In this document: positions 5,318 through 7,379 of the stretch, piece after piece
Layout: each line of letters opens with the position of its first letter
Numbering within the stretch: the first letter of the stretch is position 1
Assembly (NCBI GenBank): GCA_937911845.1
Contig: CALDQF010000081.1
Span: 1-7,379 of the forward strand
Reading direction: 5' to 3'
From: an uncultured Phycisphaera sp.
Lineage (GTDB): Bacteria > Planctomycetota > Phycisphaerae > Phycisphaerales > SM1A02
DNA length: 7,379 bases
The notes under the pieces: generated by a model
What the model was told of the DNA's origin: nothing
Seen by the model: the letters and a program-made list of their open reading frames with translations, nothing else
Database searches by the model: none
Position numbers and translations under genes: made by a program

Positions 5318-6016
5318 ATGGAACTCATGACTACTGCAGCTGCTCGTTTCATCTTGGGATCCACTCTCGCGTACGGATGCACCTTTGGCCTTCTGGGATG
5401 CAGTGTTGCTCCAGAGAACATGCCCAAGTCGGTGCTCTACGAAAAAGCCACTGAAGCCGAACTGAAGGACGATGCTCAGTCGGCTTCGGAGTTCTACCGG
5501 GTGGTCGCCCTGCGATATCCAGGTGACTGGCGGGCCAAATTCGATACCGCCCGGACGCTGCTTGAGTTGAATCAAGCCGAAGCAAATGTTGAAGCTCGAG
5601 GGCACATCAAGATTTCCATCTCGTTGAAGCAAGAAAATCTTCAAGTGCGTGACACATGGGCAGAGTGTGAATATCGAGCAGGCCGCTCTTCATGGAACAA
5701 AATGTTCGCACGACTCGACGAATGGAGCACCCTGTCGGCTCTGGACGCTGTTCGTGGTGCCAAGTACGCGACCTTGACCGAAGATGTTGACCTCAGTGCG
5801 CGACGTATCGAACAGGCGCTGAACCAAGATGTAAATTGCGTTGAGGCCTACCTCGCCGCGATCGACTTGGCCGAGGTCCAAGATGACGAAAGCACCGCCA
5901 AGTATCGAACGCGGCAAGCGTATGGCCTTGCCCCAGCAGATCCTCGTGTCCTGGCCAAAGCAGAGGATTACGGCCTGATTCTTGGGCCAACTTTGGCCGT
6001 GCCACCGGGGCTGTGA
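5318..6016 (+). CDS. Predicted lipoprotein with TPR-like helical repeats
   Basis: This 232-residue protein has a signal peptide with a hydrophobic segment (about 9-26) and lipobox LLGC (Cys28), suggesting a lipid-anchored envelope protein. The mature part is helical. Residues 39-102 look like tetratricopeptide-type helix pairs (LYEKATEAELKDDAQSASEF, then YRVVALRYPGDWRAKFDTAR). Residues 160-217 look like another pair, ending in the TPR-like QAYGLAPADPRVL. Such repeats usually bind partner proteins; the partner is unknown. No strong Shine-Dalgarno precedes ATG 5318. Met4 at 5327 is an alternative start and would not alter the signal peptide meaningfully. The gene follows a terminator, so a promoter should lie in 5268-5317, but I cannot identify one. 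Its stop is seven bases before the next gene, so the two probably share a message. Confidence 0.72.
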   Translation: MELMTTAAARFILGSTLAYGCTFGLLGCSVAPENMPKSVLYEKATEAELKDDAQSASEFYRVVALRYPGDWRAKFDTARTLLELNQAEANVEARGHIKISISLKQENLQVRDTWAECEYRAGRSSWNKMFARLDEWSTLSALDAVRGAKYATLTEDVDLSARRIEQALNQDVNCVEAYLAAIDLAEVQDDESTAKYRTRQAYGLAPADPRVLAKAEDYGLILGPTLAVPPGL

Positions 6017-6023
6017 TCCCCCA

Positions 6024-6977
6024 ATGGAACACGACCGAAACGTTCTGATTCCCGCGCTCTCCGCTTTGGCTGATTCAGGCCGATTGCGGATGCTTCGTCT
6101 TCTTGAACGCGCCGAACTTTCCGTTGGTGAGATTGCTTCCGCACTTCAGTTGCCACAATCGACGGCCTCACGTCATCTAAAAACGCTTATGGACTCGGGT
6201 TGGCTCAGTCGACGGTCTGTTGGCACCGCGCACCTGTATCGGCTGGCGGATGATCCACTGCCAGAACCCTTAAGAGGCTTGTGGCAAAGCGCACGAGCAG
6301 GACTTGGGCACAGCACACAATTGGAAGATGATGACCGCCGGCTCTCTTCAGTATTGGCCGAACGGGCCCGAAACGCCGAAGCGTTTTTTGGCCGAGTTGG
6401 CGGCGAATGGGATCAGATCCGCACTCAACTGTTCGGCCGGGCGTTTACCGCCGAAGCCCTTGCGGCATTGGCCGATCCGTCTTGGACCGTCGCTGACTTG
6501 GGCTGCGGAACGGGCGACGCCGCAAGCTTGCTGGCAGCGAGCGTGAAGAAGGTGATCGCGGTGGACCGGGAGCCCGCGATGCTTCGTGCGGCACAGAAGC
6601 GACTCGAAGACACCGGAAATGTTGATTTCCACGCGGCCGATTTGGAATCACTTCCCCTCGAAACGGCCAGTGTTGATGTGGCATTTATCCTTTTGGTTCT
6701 CCATCATCTGGAAGATCCCCAAAAAGCGGTCAACGAAGCCGCACGGATTTTGAAGCCCGAGGGCACTCTGGTGGTCGTCGACATGACGCCCCATGAGCGC
6801 AAGGAATATCGAGAGATCATGGCCCACCGGCATCTTGGATTTTCTGCCGATCAACTGGAGGATTGGACCAAACACTGCCCTCTTGATCTCGCTCACTCTC
6901 GACCGTTACGCCCCGATCCCAATGCCGCTGGTCCAGGATTGTTTGTGGCAAGATTTTCCCGAAGAGAGAATGCATGA
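6024..6977 (+). CDS. ArsR-type HTH regulator fused to SAM-dependent methyltransferase
   Basis: This 317-residue protein has two domains. Residues 5-75 form an ArsR-family winged helix: ALADSGRLRMLRLLE, then LSVGEIASALQLPQSTASRH with the recognition helix, then LKTLMDSGWLSRR and wing residues to LYRL. The metal-site motif ELCVC of ArsR/SmtB sensors is replaced by ELSVGE, so that type of metal sensing is unlikely. Residues 105-317 hold a class I methyltransferase: motif I VADLGCGTGD (156-165), acidic D181 in VIAVDREPAM for ribose binding, D206 in the ADLESLPL segment, VLHHLEDP (225-232), and RILKPEGTLVVVD (241-253). The substrate is not evident. In other bacteria such fusions often lie near methionine-cycle genes, from memory. 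ATG 6024 is chosen because homology starts there; the Shine-Dalgarno is weak (GGGG at 6007-6010). An upstream ATG at 5982 would overlap the lipoprotein gene. Confidence 0.85.
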   Translation: MEHDRNVLIPALSALADSGRLRMLRLLERAELSVGEIASALQLPQSTASRHLKTLMDSGWLSRRSVGTAHLYRLADDPLPEPLRGLWQSARAGLGHSTQLEDDDRRLSSVLAERARNAEAFFGRVGGEWDQIRTQLFGRAFTAEALAALADPSWTVADLGCGTGDAASLLAASVKKVIAVDREPAMLRAAQKRLEDTGNVDFHAADLESLPLETASVDVAFILLVLHHLEDPQKAVNEAARILKPEGTLVVVDMTPHERKEYREIMAHRHLGFSADQLEDWTKHCPLDLAHSRPLRPDPNAAGPGLFVARFSRRENA

Positions 6978-7379
6978 TGCTCACCATTTTAATTCTGAGC
7001 CAGTCGTATTCGAACGACCCCATCCAACACGATCGACCTTCTGATCGCTTGGCCGGCTGGTTGTCTCCTGAAGCAATTCAAAAAGTCGAACCCACTCTGA
7101 TAGCGGAGTATGAACGACGCAATCGCTTGCCTCGACCGGTCAACACCGCCGGATTCATGATGTTCGGTCTTGAACCTGCTCAAGGTCGAACCCCTTGGTT
7201 GATCGAACAAACAACAACCAGCACCCAAAGGTTGCAAACCACCATCGGCATCCGAAATCGAGAAGAAGTGCAATGGAGCTTGATGGTGACACCTTTTGGC
7301 ACCACGTCCGAACTGCCCAATACGATTGACTTGTCTGAGTTCCAATTCACCGCCCCGACCCAAAGGAGTCTGCGGCAGG
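6974..7379 (+). CDS. Unrecognised protein, partial at window end
   Basis: The frame starts at ATG 6974 (or the adjacent ATG 6977) and stays open for 135 codons to the end of the window. Its start overlaps the stop of the methyltransferase gene as ATGA, a usual sign of translational coupling. A purine-rich AAGAGAGAA lies just upstream. The N-terminus MMLTILILSQSYS is hydrophobic but short for a signal peptide. The stretch LAGWLSPEAIQKVEPTLIAE (26-45) is helical. Later strands such as LQTTIGIRN and VQWSLMVTPFG (about 87-109) suggest a mixed fold. I recognise no family. Position suggests a role tied to the upstream regulator-methyltransferase or lipoprotein. A minus-strand frame over the same bases (6989-7363) lacks this operon support. 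Confidence 0.6.
   Translation, partial: MMLTILILSQSYSNDPIQHDRPSDRLAGWLSPEAIQKVEPTLIAEYERRNRLPRPVNTAGFMMFGLEPAQGRTPWLIEQTTTSTQRLQTTIGIRNREEVQWSLMVTPFGTTSELPNTIDLSEFQFTAPTQRSLRQ

Noticed and set aside
6989..7363. Minus-strand frame of 124 codons at the right end
   Set aside because: The plus-strand frame is open to the window edge and is coupled by ATGA to the preceding gene, so the minus frame is probably a shadow.

Overview
The window looks like two pieces of DNA of different origin joined near position 2030-2070. Positions 1 to about 2050 look like a tailed-phage genome fragment. They are AT-richer, use AGA, ATA and CTA codons freely, and hold a tight same-strand run of small genes, each with its own Shine-Dalgarno sequence. 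Two of these genes match small families known to me from phage genomes. From about 2070 to the end the DNA is GC-richer, uses CGC, CTG and GGC codons, and reads like a bacterial chromosome. I suggest Planctomycetota, possibly Phycisphaerae-like. The main reasons are a secreted-type protein built of GACCL-type cysteine repeats and a fused ArsR-methyltransferase. The taxonomic call is an inference from memory.

Phage-like part: a 60-residue protein with a possible zinc site (48-230), a predicted PD-(D/E)XK nuclease (300-815), a 56-residue protein (827-997), a lysine-rich 69-residue protein (1004-1213), a conserved phage protein of the GYGASV type (1226-1576), a 97-residue protein (1569-1862), and the start of a YENYETWN-type phage protein (from 1864). 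The last of these runs in frame, without a stop, into the cysteine-repeat protein that ends at 3888. The resulting 674-codon reading frame is probably a hybrid. Its N-terminal ~65 residues are phage-like. The remainder is a cysteine-rich extracellular-type protein that has lost its own start and signal peptide. An assembly or cloning chimera is the simplest explanation; a real insertion boundary is the alternative.

Bacterial part: a minus-strand lipoprotein with two SPOR-like halves (3907-4731) converges on the cysteine-repeat gene. A FlgM-like anti-sigma factor (4901-5206) is divergent from the lipoprotein and is followed by a clear intrinsic terminator (5241-5267). A second transcription unit then holds a TPR-like lipoprotein (5318-6016), an ArsR-type helix-turn-helix/SAM-methyltransferase fusion (6024-6977), and an unrecognised protein that overlaps the latter by ATGA and runs off the window (6974-7379). 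The two lipoproteins suggest envelope functions and FlgM points to a flagellated cell. The regulator-methyltransferase probably links SAM chemistry or metabolism to gene control.

I found no tRNA, rRNA, CRISPR array, insertion sequence or integrase. The one system-like element is the nuclease-containing phage operon, and I see no firm evidence that it is a new defence or counter-defence system.
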